Shown here: one piece after another, positions 8,232 to 15,965 of the stretch | Numbering within the stretch: the stretch's first letter is position 1 | Layout: every line of letters starts with the position of its first letter | Assembly: GCA_024399835.1 (NCBI GenBank) | Contig: JAKSNK010000016.1 | Location: forward strand, 1-39,904 | DNA from: Paludibacteraceae bacterium | GTDB taxonomy: Bacteria > Bacteroidota > Bacteroidia > Bacteroidales > Paludibacteraceae | Length of the DNA: 39,904 nucleotides | Reading direction: 5' to 3' | The notes under the pieces: model-generated | Seen by the model: the letters and a program-made list of their open reading frames with translations, nothing else | Told to the model about the DNA's origin: nothing | Databases searched by the model: none | Program-made: the position numbers and the translations under genes

Positions 8232-9032
8232 ATTCTAAATGAACTAATCAATACAATAGAATCGGTAGCCCCGACGAAGTGGCAAGAGGAGTGGGATAAT
8301 TCGGGACTGCAGGTGGGTGATCGTAATGCAGACATCAGTGCCGCATTATTGACAATAGACGTTACAGAGTCCGTTGTCGATGAGGCCATTGAGAAGCATT
8401 GCGATTTAATTATTTCTCACCACCCCTTGCTCTTTCACGGACTGAAAGCCATCACCGGTGAAACACCTCAGGCACGCATTGTGACTAAAGCCATTCGGCA
8501 CGGCATAGCCATCTATTCGGCACATACCAACATGGATAGTTACCTGCACGGTGTCAGCGGACGAATGGCAGAGCAATTGGGAATACGGCAATACCGTATA
8601 TTGGTTGACGGTGGACAATGCACAATGCACGATGATGCGTCCGCACACACCGATAAGCACGGTTTAGGCGTGATAGGACAACTACCCCAGCCCCTGCCCT
8701 TTGACCAATTACTACAACTCGTTAAGACCACCTTTGGTGCCCCTGCCATTCGCTATACACAGCCCACGCACCAACAGGTGCAGACCATCGCCCTCTGTGG
8801 CGGCGCAGGCGCCGAATTTATCGACAACGCTATTGCACAAGGCGCGGACGTCTATATTACTGCCGACATCAAATATCACGATTTCTGCAACGCAGCAGGA
8901 CAAATAGCCCTCATCGACTTGGACCACTGGGTGAGTGAACACTTCACGCGCGACATATTCAAGGAGTTGCTGGACGGACAAGTCACCACGTATATTTCCA
9001 AAACGGACAAAAGTCCGGTTTTGGTAGTTTAG
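8214..9032 (+). CDS. NIF3/YbgI family dinuclear metal-centre protein
   Basis: 272 aa with the ATG at 8214 (an in-frame TTG at 8208 is an alternative). NIF3 proteins form toroidal hexamers with a two-metal site; the family is sometimes named GTP cyclohydrolase 1 type 2, but its role is unsettled. Metal-site motifs are WDNSGLQVG, ISHHPLLFHG, SAHTNMD and LDHWVSEHF near the end. It is the short form without the middle PII-like insert; the corresponding linker instead contains a peptide (GGQCTMHDD) encoded by copy B of the dispersed repeat. It is second in the operon with DUF5606, and a zinc-ribbon gene follows 39 bp later. Confidence 0.88.
   Translation: MHNARLILNELINTIESVAPTKWQEEWDNSGLQVGDRNADISAALLTIDVTESVVDEAIEKHCDLIISHHPLLFHGLKAITGETPQARIVTKAIRHGIAIYSAHTNMDSYLHGVSGRMAEQLGIRQYRILVDGGQCTMHDDASAHTDKHGLGVIGQLPQPLPFDQLLQLVKTTFGAPAIRYTQPTHQQVQTIALCGGAGAEFIDNAIAQGADVYITADIKYHDFCNAAGQIALIDLDHWVSEHFTRDIFKELLDGQVTTYISKTDKSPVLVV
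8603..8637. repeat. dispersed repeat copy B, inside nif3
   Basis: Core GGACAATGCACAATGCACG, in frame within the nif3 gene at about residues 131-142. It matches inverted copy C in the GtrA gene over about 34 bp with few differences. Confidence 0.65.
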
Positions 9033-9055
9033 AGTTTAGAGATTAGAGTTTATTA
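9028..9055. repeat. heptamer tandem repeat in the nif3 - zinc-ribbon gap
   Basis: TTTAGAG, TTTAGAG, ATTAGAG, TTTATTA: four 7-bp units that start in the nif3 stop codon and fill most of the gap before the next start codon. Confidence 0.6.
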
Positions 9056-9071
9056 TTAAAATATTACAATT

Positions 9072-9839
9072 ATGGCAAAGAAAGAAGAAAAAGAAATGAC
9101 CGTTGAGGAGAAACTGAAAGCCCTCTACGAGTTGCAACAGGTTGATTCTAAAATCGACGAACTGCGTATTCTGACCGGCGAACTGCCCCAAGAAGTAAAG
9201 GACATGAGCGACGAGGTGGAAGGTCTCAAAACTCGTCAGCAGAACATTGAGGCAGATATTAAAGAGTGCGAAACACAAATCGCTGACCACAACGTTCGTA
9301 TCAACAACGCCAACGCTACCATCTCCCGCTACAAAGAGCAACAGGACAATGTACGCAACAACCGCGAATACGACAACCTGAGCAAAGAGATTGAGTATCA
9401 GCAATTGGACATTGAGTTGAGCGAGAAGAAGATTCGTCAATACACTGCCGACCTCGAGCAACGCCAAGAAGACAAGGTAAAAACAGCCGAAGCTATCAAG
9501 GAAAAGACAATGGACCTTGAGCAAAAACGTGGCGAATTAGATGCTATCATGGCAGAGACCAAAGCCGAAACCGAAGCACTCATTCTGCGTGCCGGCGACT
9601 TGGAGAAGAAAATTGAGAGCCGTCTGCTGGAGGCCTTCAAACGTATCCGTAAGAATGCCCACAACGGTTTGGCAGTAGTTAAAGTAGAGCGCGACAGTTG
9701 CGGCGGTTGCCACAGCAAGATACCTGCACAGAAACAATTGGACATTCGCCAACGTAAGAAAATCATCGTGTGCGAGTTCTGCGGACGTATCCTCGTTGAC
9801 CCGGACATGGAACAGGAAATGGCAAAGAAAAAGAAATAA
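9072..9839 (+). CDS. coiled-coil protein with C4 zinc ribbon (zf-RING_7/CdsZ-like)
   Basis: 255 aa. Residues 1-180 form a long charged helical hairpin (coiled coil), rich in Glu, Lys and Gln. Residues 212-250 form a C4 zinc ribbon: CGGCHSKIP, then CEFCGRIL, followed by a lysine-rich tail. This is the domain order of the zf-RING_7 family, including the Chlamydia CT398-type proteins, which have been linked to binding partners in secretion or sigma-factor control; the role here is not known. It probably belongs to the DUF5606-nif3 transcript, and a strong terminator follows directly. Confidence 0.85.
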   Translation: MAKKEEKEMTVEEKLKALYELQQVDSKIDELRILTGELPQEVKDMSDEVEGLKTRQQNIEADIKECETQIADHNVRINNANATISRYKEQQDNVRNNREYDNLSKEIEYQQLDIELSEKKIRQYTADLEQRQEDKVKTAEAIKEKTMDLEQKRGELDAIMAETKAETEALILRAGDLEKKIESRLLEAFKRIRKNAHNGLAVVKVERDSCGGCHSKIPAQKQLDIRQRKKIIVCEFCGRILVDPDMEQEMAKKKK

Positions 9840-9867
9840 AAAAATCCCCGCTTGGGGATTTTTTTTT
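9838..9867. terminator. bidirectional intrinsic terminator
   Basis: An A-run, TCCCC, loop GCTT, GGGGA and then nine T residues. It sits between convergent genes and has U-tracts in both directions, so it can end the zinc-ribbon transcript and the rsmA-corA transcript. Confidence 0.9.
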
Positions 9868-10813
9868 ATAGCCACTTACGCCACTTGAAGATGCCCAACA
9901 CCCCTAAAGTGAAGATAATCATCAGCACAACGGCAAACAGATAACCGTATTGCCAATGCAACTCAGGCATGAAATCAAAGTTCATGCCATACATGCTGGC
10001 TATCAGAGTGGGTGGCAGGAAAATAACATTCACCACCGTGAAGATCTTGATAATCTTGTTCTGCTCGATATTAACCAAACCAAGGAACGTATCTTGCAGG
10101 TAGTCCAGACGGTCAAAACCAAATCGCGTATAGTCAAACAGTGAATTGATATCCTTAATAATCATCGTCAGGCGCGGTTGCAATTCTGTGGGGAAGAAGT
10201 CACACTTGAGGAAGTTGCTGATTACGCGCTGTTTATCCATTATATTCTGACGAATGACGGTTACTTTTTCCTGTAAGTCCTTAATCTGTATCAGTACCTC
10301 CTCATCTACATGGTCGGAAGCGTTGATGTCGCTACTTAACTTGGTAATCAGGTCGGTGGTGTCCTCAATCAAGTCGGCGTCCTTTTCTACACGTGTTTCC
10401 ATCAATGCCACCAATACGTGGTAACCGGTTGGGAAGGAACGTGCAGCCACGAGCATTTTCTTGACCGTCTCGCTGAACGACTGTAACTCCACATCGCGCG
10501 TAGTTACCAATATATTATTCTTCAGCACAAAGTTAACGGGCTCTATTTCAAAGTCGTCTTTCAGGAAGTTGGAGTTAGCCACTATGCTATCGTCGGTTTG
10601 GATATAACGAGACGACATCTCAATCTCTTCCATCTCCTCATCTTCCTGAATATCAATCTTCAGGAATCCCTCCAGTGCGTCCTCCGTCTTATCGGAAACG
10701 TCCAACAGGTCAATCCAAACAATGTCTTTCTTGTCCAATTCCTTGAGGGCGGAGATAGTCTTGGCTACCTTGATTTTATCGTTATCTTTGTAGTATATTC
10801 TTAATTCTGACAT
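9866..10813 (-). CDS. corA: magnesium/cobalt transporter CorA
   Basis: 315 aa. CorA forms pentameric inner-membrane channels for Mg2+ uptake. The large N-terminal cytoplasmic domain and long stalk helix are followed by two C-terminal membrane segments. The signature GMN is present in SMYGMNFDFMPEL at the TM1 end, with TM2 YGYLFAVVLMIIFTLGVLGI and a basic C-terminus (KWRKWL). The length is usual for the family. The start overlaps the end of rsmA by 13 bp, so the two are co-transcribed with rsmA first. Confidence 0.95.
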   Translation of the reverse strand: MSELRIYYKDNDKIKVAKTISALKELDKKDIVWIDLLDVSDKTEDALEGFLKIDIQEDEEMEEIEMSSRYIQTDDSIVANSNFLKDDFEIEPVNFVLKNNILVTTRDVELQSFSETVKKMLVAARSFPTGYHVLVALMETRVEKDADLIEDTTDLITKLSSDINASDHVDEEVLIQIKDLQEKVTVIRQNIMDKQRVISNFLKCDFFPTELQPRLTMIIKDINSLFDYTRFGFDRLDYLQDTFLGLVNIEQNKIIKIFTVVNVIFLPPTLIASMYGMNFDFMPELHWQYGYLFAVVLMIIFTLGVLGIFKWRKWL

Positions 10814-11583
10814 GACTTTCTCAAATTTTGAATTAGGAGTGTTAGCTCAATAAATTCTTCTACATGCAGTTGTTCGGGGCGGCGCGTAAAAATATCCTCT
10901 TCCAAGACGGGATTACCCTTTCCTGCCAACTGCTGAAGAGAATTGCGCATTTGCTTTCGTCGCTGATTAAAAGCCGTCTTAACGACCGTCTTAAACAGCT
11001 GTTCGTCGCACCCAAGTTGTTGCCGACTATTGCGTGTCATCCGAATAACGGCAGACTTGACCTTCGGAGGCGGTGCAAAGACATATTCGGGCACTGTTTC
11101 CAAATACTCTATATCATACCACGCCTGCAGCAAAACAGACAATATGCCGTATGCTTTTTTACCCGGACCACTCGCCAATCGCTCTGCCACTTCTTTCTGT
11201 ATCATGCCGGAGCAAACGGGAATACGGTCCTTGTAATCCAGCACCTTAAAGAATATCTGCGACGATATATTATAGGGATAATTACCTATCACGGCAAAGT
11301 TGCCTTCCGGATATAGTTCGTCTAAATTGAGTTTGAGGAAGTCGCCCTCGATAAGGTGCAACTCAGGGTACCACTCCTGCAAATAGCGTACGGACTCGTT
11401 ATCGAGTTCGATAGCAGTCAGATCAATAGCAGGGTTTTGCAGAAGGAACTGAGTCAAAACACCCATACCGGGTCCTATTTCCAAGACCTTGCCGGCTGGG
11501 GCTGTTTCAGCAATTCGACGGGCGACGCCCAAATCTTTCAAGAAATGCTGACCCAACGATTTTTTGGCGCGTACTTGTTGCAT
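10801..11583 (-). CDS. rsmA: 16S rRNA dimethyladenosine transferase RsmA (KsgA)
   Basis: 260 aa. It dimethylates A1518 and A1519 of 16S rRNA using S-adenosylmethionine, late in small-subunit assembly. Motifs: KKSLGQHFLKD near the start, SAM motif I EIGPGMGVLTQFLL (36-49), acidic GDFLKL, and catalytic motif IV GNYPYNIS (NYPY instead of the common NLPY). FNQRRKQMRNSL marks the C-terminal domain. The leader contains tandem 7-bp repeats. Overlaps corA, which follows. Confidence 0.95.
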   Translation of the reverse strand: MQQVRAKKSLGQHFLKDLGVARRIAETAPAGKVLEIGPGMGVLTQFLLQNPAIDLTAIELDNESVRYLQEWYPELHLIEGDFLKLNLDELYPEGNFAVIGNYPYNISSQIFFKVLDYKDRIPVCSGMIQKEVAERLASGPGKKAYGILSVLLQAWYDIEYLETVPEYVFAPPPKVKSAVIRMTRNSRQQLGCDEQLFKTVVKTAFNQRRKQMRNSLQQLAGKGNPVLEEDIFTRRPEQLHVEEFIELTLLIQNLRKSCQN

Positions 11584-11610
11584 TATTAGGGTGATAGTCG
11601 TCCATTACTA

Positions 11611-11638
11611 ATTGATAGTTAATAATTGATAATTGATA
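11611..11638. repeat. heptamer tandem repeat in the rsmA leader
   Basis: ATTGATA, GTTAATA, ATTGATA, ATTGATA on the plus strand. Read in the rsmA direction these are TATCAAT-type units, the same class as those before the gene at 14781. Confidence 0.6.
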
Positions 11639-11664
11639 TTTTTTCGTGCAAAAAGTGTATATTT

Positions 11665-11696
11665 ATTGTTTATTTCAAATATATTTTGTACCTTTG
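11665..11696 (+). promoter_or_regulatory. promoter of the GtrA-family gene
   Basis: ATTG (11665-11668), 20-bp spacer, TACCTTTG (11689-11696). Leader of about 45 nt. Confidence 0.65.
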
Positions 11697-11748
11697 CACC
11701 CAAAATCGGTTGCAAAGTTATATAAAAAAAACTAATTAACCAAATTTT

Positions 11749-12249
11749 ATGCAAAAAATTGCCCAATTTATTACCAAAATAGTAGATTTTTTCTACCCGC
11801 CTTTTGAAAAATTCCTCTCTAAAGAGATTTTTCGCTACGCTGCGTGCGGTGGGGGCAATATGGTTTTGGACTGGGTACTGTATTTTCTATTATATAACTT
11901 CGTCATTGGGCATGACCTTATTTATATACCATTGTGCATAGTGCATTGTCCATCGTCAATCTGCTTAACGCCTCACATTGCCACCCTTTGTATTGTTTTT
12001 CCTATTACGCTGTTGACCGGTTTTTGGTTAAATAAATACGTTACCTTTACTCATTCTTCCCTTCGTGGCAGAAATCAACTGCTACGGTATATTTCCATTG
12101 TGGCACTTAATTTAGCCATTAACTACTTTGGACTTAAACTATGCGTTGAAATACTTTATTGGTATCCGACGCCCAGTAAAATACTCATTACCATTGTAAC
12201 GGTCATTGTCAGTTTCTTCGGTCAAAAGTATTTCACTTTCAAGCGATAA
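11749..12249 (+). CDS. GtrA family membrane protein
   Basis: 166 aa, four predicted membrane segments. GtrA-like proteins are thought to flip or help translocate polyprenyl-phosphate-linked sugars for cell-surface glycans. Family features are FRYAACGGGNMVLDWVLYF (first segment), FPITLLTGFWLNKYVTF, and a C-terminal YWYPTPSKILITIVTVIVSF with FGQKYFTF. The loop after segment 2 contains PLCIVHCPSSIC, encoded by an inverted copy of the dispersed repeat, so this loop is probably longer than in relatives. It has its own promoter and is followed by the DnaA-box-like cluster. Confidence 0.85.
   Translation: MQKIAQFITKIVDFFYPPFEKFLSKEIFRYAACGGGNMVLDWVLYFLLYNFVIGHDLIYIPLCIVHCPSSICLTPHIATLCIVFPITLLTGFWLNKYVTFTHSSLRGRNQLLRYISIVALNLAINYFGLKLCVEILYWYPTPSKILITIVTVIVSFFGQKYFTFKR
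11928..11961. repeat. dispersed repeat copy C (inverted), inside the GtrA gene
   Basis: Its complement reads GGACAATGCACTATGCACA in the centre and matches copy B over about 34 bp. It is in frame and adds about 11 residues between membrane segments. Confidence 0.65.
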
Positions 12250-12255
12250 CGTGAC

Positions 12256-12399
12256 TTATCAACATAGTTATCAACATTATTATTTATCTATGTTTATAAT
12301 GTTCAAAAAGTCAATTTATCAACAGTATTAAATTATTTTCAACAATTGAGAGGTATCTCTTATCTGTTAATAAATAATCAATTATGGACGTTATCAACA
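12256..12399 (+). other. cluster of DnaA-box-like 9-mers in an AT-rich gap (candidate origin-type element)
   Basis: TTATCAACA occurs exactly at 12256-12264, 12268-12276, 12316-12324 and 12391-12399, with the near match TTTTCAACA at 12336-12344. All are in the same orientation in a very AT-rich 206-bp non-coding gap. The site differs by one base from the E. coli consensus TTATCCACA. The first two are 12 bp apart start to start. dnaA is not in the window. It could be oriC, a DnaA-titration site or a chance relative of the TTATCAA heptamers. Confidence 0.4.
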
Positions 12400-12455
12400 C
12401 ATTCAACATAATAATATAATCAACCTAATTTATAAATCTATTCTTTTTATTATAT

Positions 12456-13235
12456 ATGTCTTCTACGTTTGCTTTGGTTACGGGTGCCAGTTCAGGGATG
12501 GGATATTGTTATGCACAGGCATTGGCAGCACGTGGGTATCATCTGCTGATGGTCAGTAATGAAGATGCCATTCACGATAAAGCCCAAACCATTCGTGATA
12601 TATATCCTGACCGGCAAGTTTTGTCGTTGGTGATGAACTTAGGTACTCCCACGGCAGCGAAAGAACTATATACCTATTGCATAGATCATCAGTTGGAGAT
12701 AGAAGTGCTTATCAATAATGCCGGCGTCTATCACGACCGCGATTTTTTAGATGACTCAGTGGCATTTAATGAATTGATTTTGTATTTGCACGTATTTACT
12801 CCTGCCATGTTGGAATACTATTTTGCGCAAGAGATGGTTAAACGGCATAAAGGATATATACTGAATATGTGTTCCATTACGGACCGCATAGCGGTACAAC
12901 GTTTGGGCACTTATGGTGCCACTAAGGCCTTCTTGAGTGCGCATACACGCTCCGTACATGTGGAATTAAAAGACAAAGGTGTATTTGTTACGGCTGTGCG
13001 TCCGGGAGCAGTAGATACAGGACTTTATTCGCTCAATTCAACCGCCACTAAAATAGGTAAAATGTTGGGTTATATAGTATCGCCTGAACATCTTGTTCAT
13101 CGTGCGCTTAATGGTCTTTTCCGTGGCCGTGCCATGGTATCAGTGCCCTATGTGTGGAATGCAATATTACTGTTCTTTGTCGCCCTCATTCCCACCTGCC
13201 TCCTCCGCCTTATCCGCAAACTGCATTTATTCTAA
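12456..13235 (+). CDS. short-chain dehydrogenase/reductase family protein
   Basis: 259 aa, classical SDR with a Rossmann fold. The cofactor motif TGASSGMG is at residues 9-16, NNAG follows near residue 88, the catalytic Ser is in NMCSITDR, and YGATKAF carries the catalytic YxxxK. PGAVDTGL follows the active site as in the family. The C-terminal 25 residues (VWNAILLFFVALIPTCLLRL) are hydrophobic, suggesting membrane attachment, as in the SDRs that act on lipids. The substrate is unknown. Its stop overlaps the end of the convergent next gene by 4 bp. Confidence 0.88.
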   Translation: MSSTFALVTGASSGMGYCYAQALAARGYHLLMVSNEDAIHDKAQTIRDIYPDRQVLSLVMNLGTPTAAKELYTYCIDHQLEIEVLINNAGVYHDRDFLDDSVAFNELILYLHVFTPAMLEYYFAQEMVKRHKGYILNMCSITDRIAVQRLGTYGATKAFLSAHTRSVHVELKDKGVFVTAVRPGAVDTGLYSLNSTATKIGKMLGYIVSPEHLVHRALNGLFRGRAMVSVPYVWNAILLFFVALIPTCLLRLIRKLHLF

Positions 13236-14563
13236 AATACACCTTCAGGTAGGCCGATACGAATATTGGCTTGCTCCCACCACGCATAAAGTTTATTAGT
13301 GGCTTTTTCGCGAATAATACATACTTCATCCCACACTGTTATATGTCGTAAGGTGGAGTCTTCACTAATATCTAAACGAACACTTTTTATACCATTGTTG
13401 TTTTGTTGAATATGAAGTGTGCAACTATTGCGTGTTATCGTAACATCTACCACATTCATATTGGTGTCTTCAATGCCCTGATTGGCCATATTTAATGTTC
13501 TTTCTATAGCATTTATATTATCATAATTATTGGGTTGTATGCCATAATTACATAGTAATTTAGGGTCTATTCGTTTCAGTTGGGCAGGCATAGGTAATGG
13601 TTTTTTACCGGATAATGTTTTATAGGCAGTCATTGAAAGTGTTTGATTATCGTCTGTTAATTGATAGAAATAGAAACTGACGATTGTTTTTTTATCACCT
13701 ACATTTTGCCCCAATTGCAACCACCCAAATGGACTTTGAAAGCCGATTCTATAAGTAACACAATCCTCTGGTGTAATTGTGCGGTTACGATTTGCCTTAA
13801 TTACAATAACATTGTATATGCTGCAGCATTCATCGATATTAGACATTCGCCACAAAGTGACTTGCTCATCTGTAGCGTCCGGTTCTTGCCACCAAGTCAC
13901 TGGGTCTAATTCTATAGGAGGAAATTTCTCATTGTGCATTTGATTGATGAACAGTGGATGTGTGTAACACCCTATTACATACCCTGCAAAAAGCATCAGT
14001 AATGTCCAGCCCAAAAATTTGGCTCGTTCTGCTTTAGAAATGTATTCTTGCACTACTTGATGAGCTATTTCTCCTTCAGGATATTTTTTGTGTAACAGCA
14101 CATCTATCTGCAAGAGTATTTCTATCATCATTTGCGAATTTTTTGCAGTATTGACATTATAACCGGAAACTTTGGCGTAGAATAATCCCAATACATAGAA
14201 ATAATCCAACAATGATTCCCTTTTTAATACACGTAAATTATCTTTTAGTTGGTTATCTTTTATGCTGTCTAATTTACTTTGACATAAATCTATAAAATTC
14301 TCTATAGCCAATGTCTCAGCCATTTGATTGGATAGATTCCACAAATTGGGCAGATGAAGAAGTGTATATTCGGAAATATTGTAGTTATAGAGGATTCTCT
14401 TCCAAATATCATTTACCGTTTCCTCTCTTACTGCCTGTGTAGTTAAACGTCCGTAAAGTAGTTTTTTGTCGCTTAGTCCTATTTCTTTTGCTACTCGCGA
14501 GGGGGTGGGCGATAAAATGTTATTATCTAACAGATAGCTCAATATGTTAATTTTTTCATTCAT
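13232..14563 (-). CDS. unknown single-pass membrane protein with N-terminal helical domain
   Basis: 443 aa from the ATG at 14563, chosen because a promoter (14593-14624) lies between it and an in-frame ATG at 14623. I do not recognise the family. Residues 1-60 include a helix-turn-helix-like stretch (PSRVAKEIGLSDKKLLYGRL). Residues 60-180 are helical. One membrane segment, FLGWTLLMLFAGYVIGCY, lies near 185-205. The remaining 240 residues look like a beta-rich exported domain. A cytoplasmic HTH-like domain, one TM and a periplasmic domain recalls membrane-bound regulators, but that is inference. It is AT-rich and monocistronic. Confidence 0.6.
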   Translation of the reverse strand: MNEKINILSYLLDNNILSPTPSRVAKEIGLSDKKLLYGRLTTQAVREETVNDIWKRILYNYNISEYTLLHLPNLWNLSNQMAETLAIENFIDLCQSKLDSIKDNQLKDNLRVLKRESLLDYFYVLGLFYAKVSGYNVNTAKNSQMMIEILLQIDVLLHKKYPEGEIAHQVVQEYISKAERAKFLGWTLLMLFAGYVIGCYTHPLFINQMHNEKFPPIELDPVTWWQEPDATDEQVTLWRMSNIDECCSIYNVIVIKANRNRTITPEDCVTYRIGFQSPFGWLQLGQNVGDKKTIVSFYFYQLTDDNQTLSMTAYKTLSGKKPLPMPAQLKRIDPKLLCNYGIQPNNYDNINAIERTLNMANQGIEDTNMNVVDVTITRNSCTLHIQQNNNGIKSVRLDISEDSTLRHITVWDEVCIIREKATNKLYAWWEQANIRIGLPEGVF

Positions 14564-14592
14564 TATATTGGTATGTCTTACAAAATCGTTTG

Positions 14593-14624
14593 CAAAAATA
14601 CTTCTTTTTTTTGAATCCCACAAA
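14593..14624 (-). promoter_or_regulatory. promoter of the 443-aa membrane-protein gene
   Basis: Minus-strand TTTG (complement of 14621-14624), 20-bp spacer, TATTTTTG (complement of 14593-14600). It decides the start at 14563. Confidence 0.65.
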
Positions 14625-14703
14625 TATATTGTCTATCAAATAGCACTTTTTGTGTCAAACACCTACCTTTTGACACTACTTTTGACAATTATGATTTTTA
14701 TAT

Positions 14704-14734
14704 TTTGCCGTCTCAATATATTGTTGTACTTTTG
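14704..14734 (+). promoter_or_regulatory. promoter of the DnaB-like gene
   Basis: TTTG (14704-14707), 19-bp spacer, TACTTTTG (14727-14734). Transcription would start at about 14741, the first base of the heptamer array. Confidence 0.65.
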
Positions 14735-14740
14735 TCCCAA

Positions 14741-14780
14741 CTATTAACTCTCAACTATCAATTATCAACTATCAACTATT
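14741..14780 (+). repeat. heptamer tandem repeat forming the whole 5' leader
   Basis: CTATTAA, CTCTCAA, CTATCAA, TTATCAA, CTATCAA, CTATT: nearly six 7-bp units running from the predicted transcription start straight into the ATG at 14781. Confidence 0.7.
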
Positions 14781-15359
14781 ATGTTTGACATGAACACATT
14801 CAAGTATCCTTCCTCCAAAAAACTGGTGGAATTGGACGACGCAGATGATTGGGCACACAATAGTAGTGCCTTGCACGTAGCCCTTCAATTGGCTTGGAAA
14901 GCTTGTACCGAACAGCATGTTGGATCCGTCGTTATTGGTTCATCTATGACCAATGCACAAATGGTATCTGACTTGATTTTTTCCAGTCCTGATATGCAAC
15001 AACCTTCGGGACATATAGGTTTCAACCGACAAGTGTTCAATGCCTATGCCGAACAGTTGGAGCACATGCCGCTTTATCTCAATGATGAACACCATCTGAA
15101 TTTTGCTGAAATAGAGAACCTGATTAATTATACCAAGGAACAATCGTCCGTGCCGATTAAGTATGTTTTTCTGGAGTATTGCTCTTTGTATAGGCGCACA
15201 CGCAAGCCGTTACTTGCTATCGCCCAACGTTGCAAAGTGGGCATAGTTGTGCTGGTTAATTATGATGTGGAGGATTATTTGGACTTCGAGACTTATTACT
15301 GTCAGGAGGACAGACAGCAAGCATTCAAAGAAAAACTGATTGACTTTTTCACCAAATAG
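14781..15359 (+). CDS. DnaB-helicase-like RecA-fold protein lacking the P-loop
   Basis: 192 aa. I see a collinear resemblance to the RecA-like C-terminal domain of replicative helicase DnaB. VGSVVIGSSMTNAQMVSDLI matches the region of the SLEMS motif, MPLYLNDEHHLNFAEIENLI matches the PIYIDDTPGL region, IKYVFLEYCSLY matches the Walker B strand VVDYLQL, and LLAIAQRCKVGIVVLVNYD matches the following helix and strand. The Walker A loop is absent (HNSSALHVAL stands in its place), the catalytic Glu of SLEM is Ser, and Walker B Asp is Glu. It is therefore probably catalytically dead, perhaps binding a replication or repair partner. No close family name recognised. Confidence 0.55.
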   Translation: MFDMNTFKYPSSKKLVELDDADDWAHNSSALHVALQLAWKACTEQHVGSVVIGSSMTNAQMVSDLIFSSPDMQQPSGHIGFNRQVFNAYAEQLEHMPLYLNDEHHLNFAEIENLINYTKEQSSVPIKYVFLEYCSLYRRTRKPLLAIAQRCKVGIVVLVNYDVEDYLDFETYYCQEDRQQAFKEKLIDFFTK

Positions 15360-15376
15360 AATCAGTAGTGTTTACT

Positions 15377-15442
15377 ATGAAATTACTATGTGATTAATAT
15401 GTGATTAGTATGTTATTAGTATGTAATTAATATGTTATTTAG
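15377..15442. repeat. six 11-bp tandem repeats
   Basis: Consecutive 11-bp units ATGAAATTACT, ATGTGATTAAT, ATGTGATTAGT, ATGTTATTAGT, ATGTAATTAAT, ATGTTATTTAG, downstream of the DnaB-like gene. The period is close to one DNA turn. Confidence 0.75.
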
Positions 15443-15549
15443 CATACGTGATGCTGAGATTGTCATTGTGTCCCCATCTTTTGATTTTTATTTCAGACAT
15501 CTGCTAAATAGTTAACCAACCAAAATACTCGAGAAATAATGCCCACACC

Positions 15550-15581
15550 CTTGCAAAATTCAAAATTTATTTGTAACTTTG
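15550..15581 (+). promoter_or_regulatory. promoter of the 15607-18692 cassette
   Basis: CTTG (15550-15553), 20-bp spacer, TAACTTTG (15574-15581), 25 bp before the first start codon. No further clear promoter box was seen before 18692. Confidence 0.65.
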
Positions 15582-15606
15582 CAGTCGAATTTAAAATAAA
15601 CAAATT

Positions 15607-15930
15607 ATGACAGAAGAGGAAAAGAATGCTGCTTTACAAAAAGTTTATGATTGCGAAAAACTCTTAAAAGAACTACAAAAGTTAGAGGATGAGCAAAAAA
15701 ATATTGCTAACCGCTATGGCTTTCTAATCAATGATCAAAAACGTTTGGATGAGATTAAAGAACAGGCACAAGTTCTAGAAGAGGATTTCGTTAGAAAAAT
15801 CAACGAATTAGATGGTCAGTTACGTGATTCATGTGGAGCTGACTATAAATATTCCAAGTCGGATTTTGATGAGGATTTAAAAGTAAGCTATTCAAAGGTT
15901 ATCGATAATATGAAGAAAGCATTACAATAA
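15607..15930 (+). CDS. small coiled-coil protein, first gene of an unknown cassette
   Basis: 107 aa, family not recognised. It is almost entirely helical and highly charged, with heptad-like spacing in residues 10-75 (KLLKELQKLEDEQKNI, then LEEDFVRKINELDGQL), so a coiled coil or helical hairpin is likely. No signal peptide or membrane segment. It directly follows a good promoter and is trailed 35 bp later by the 102-aa gene, on the same strand as the two membrane-protein genes. It may be a structural or regulatory partner of those, which is inference from position only. Confidence 0.6.
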   Translation: MTEEEKNAALQKVYDCEKLLKELQKLEDEQKNIANRYGFLINDQKRLDEIKEQAQVLEEDFVRKINELDGQLRDSCGADYKYSKSDFDEDLKVSYSKVIDNMKKALQ

Positions 15931-15965
15931 ATAATGTTTGCCTTAAAATATTTAATCTCAACAAC

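Noticed and set aside
14741-14780. TTATCAAC matches as further DnaA boxes
   Set aside because: They belong to a 7-bp tandem array in a leader (TTATCAA, CTATCAA) with regular spacing of seven, unlike the dispersed 9-mers at 12256-12399.
15377-15442. CRISPR-like array
   Set aside because: The units are 11 bp and directly adjacent, with no spacers and no cas genes in the window.
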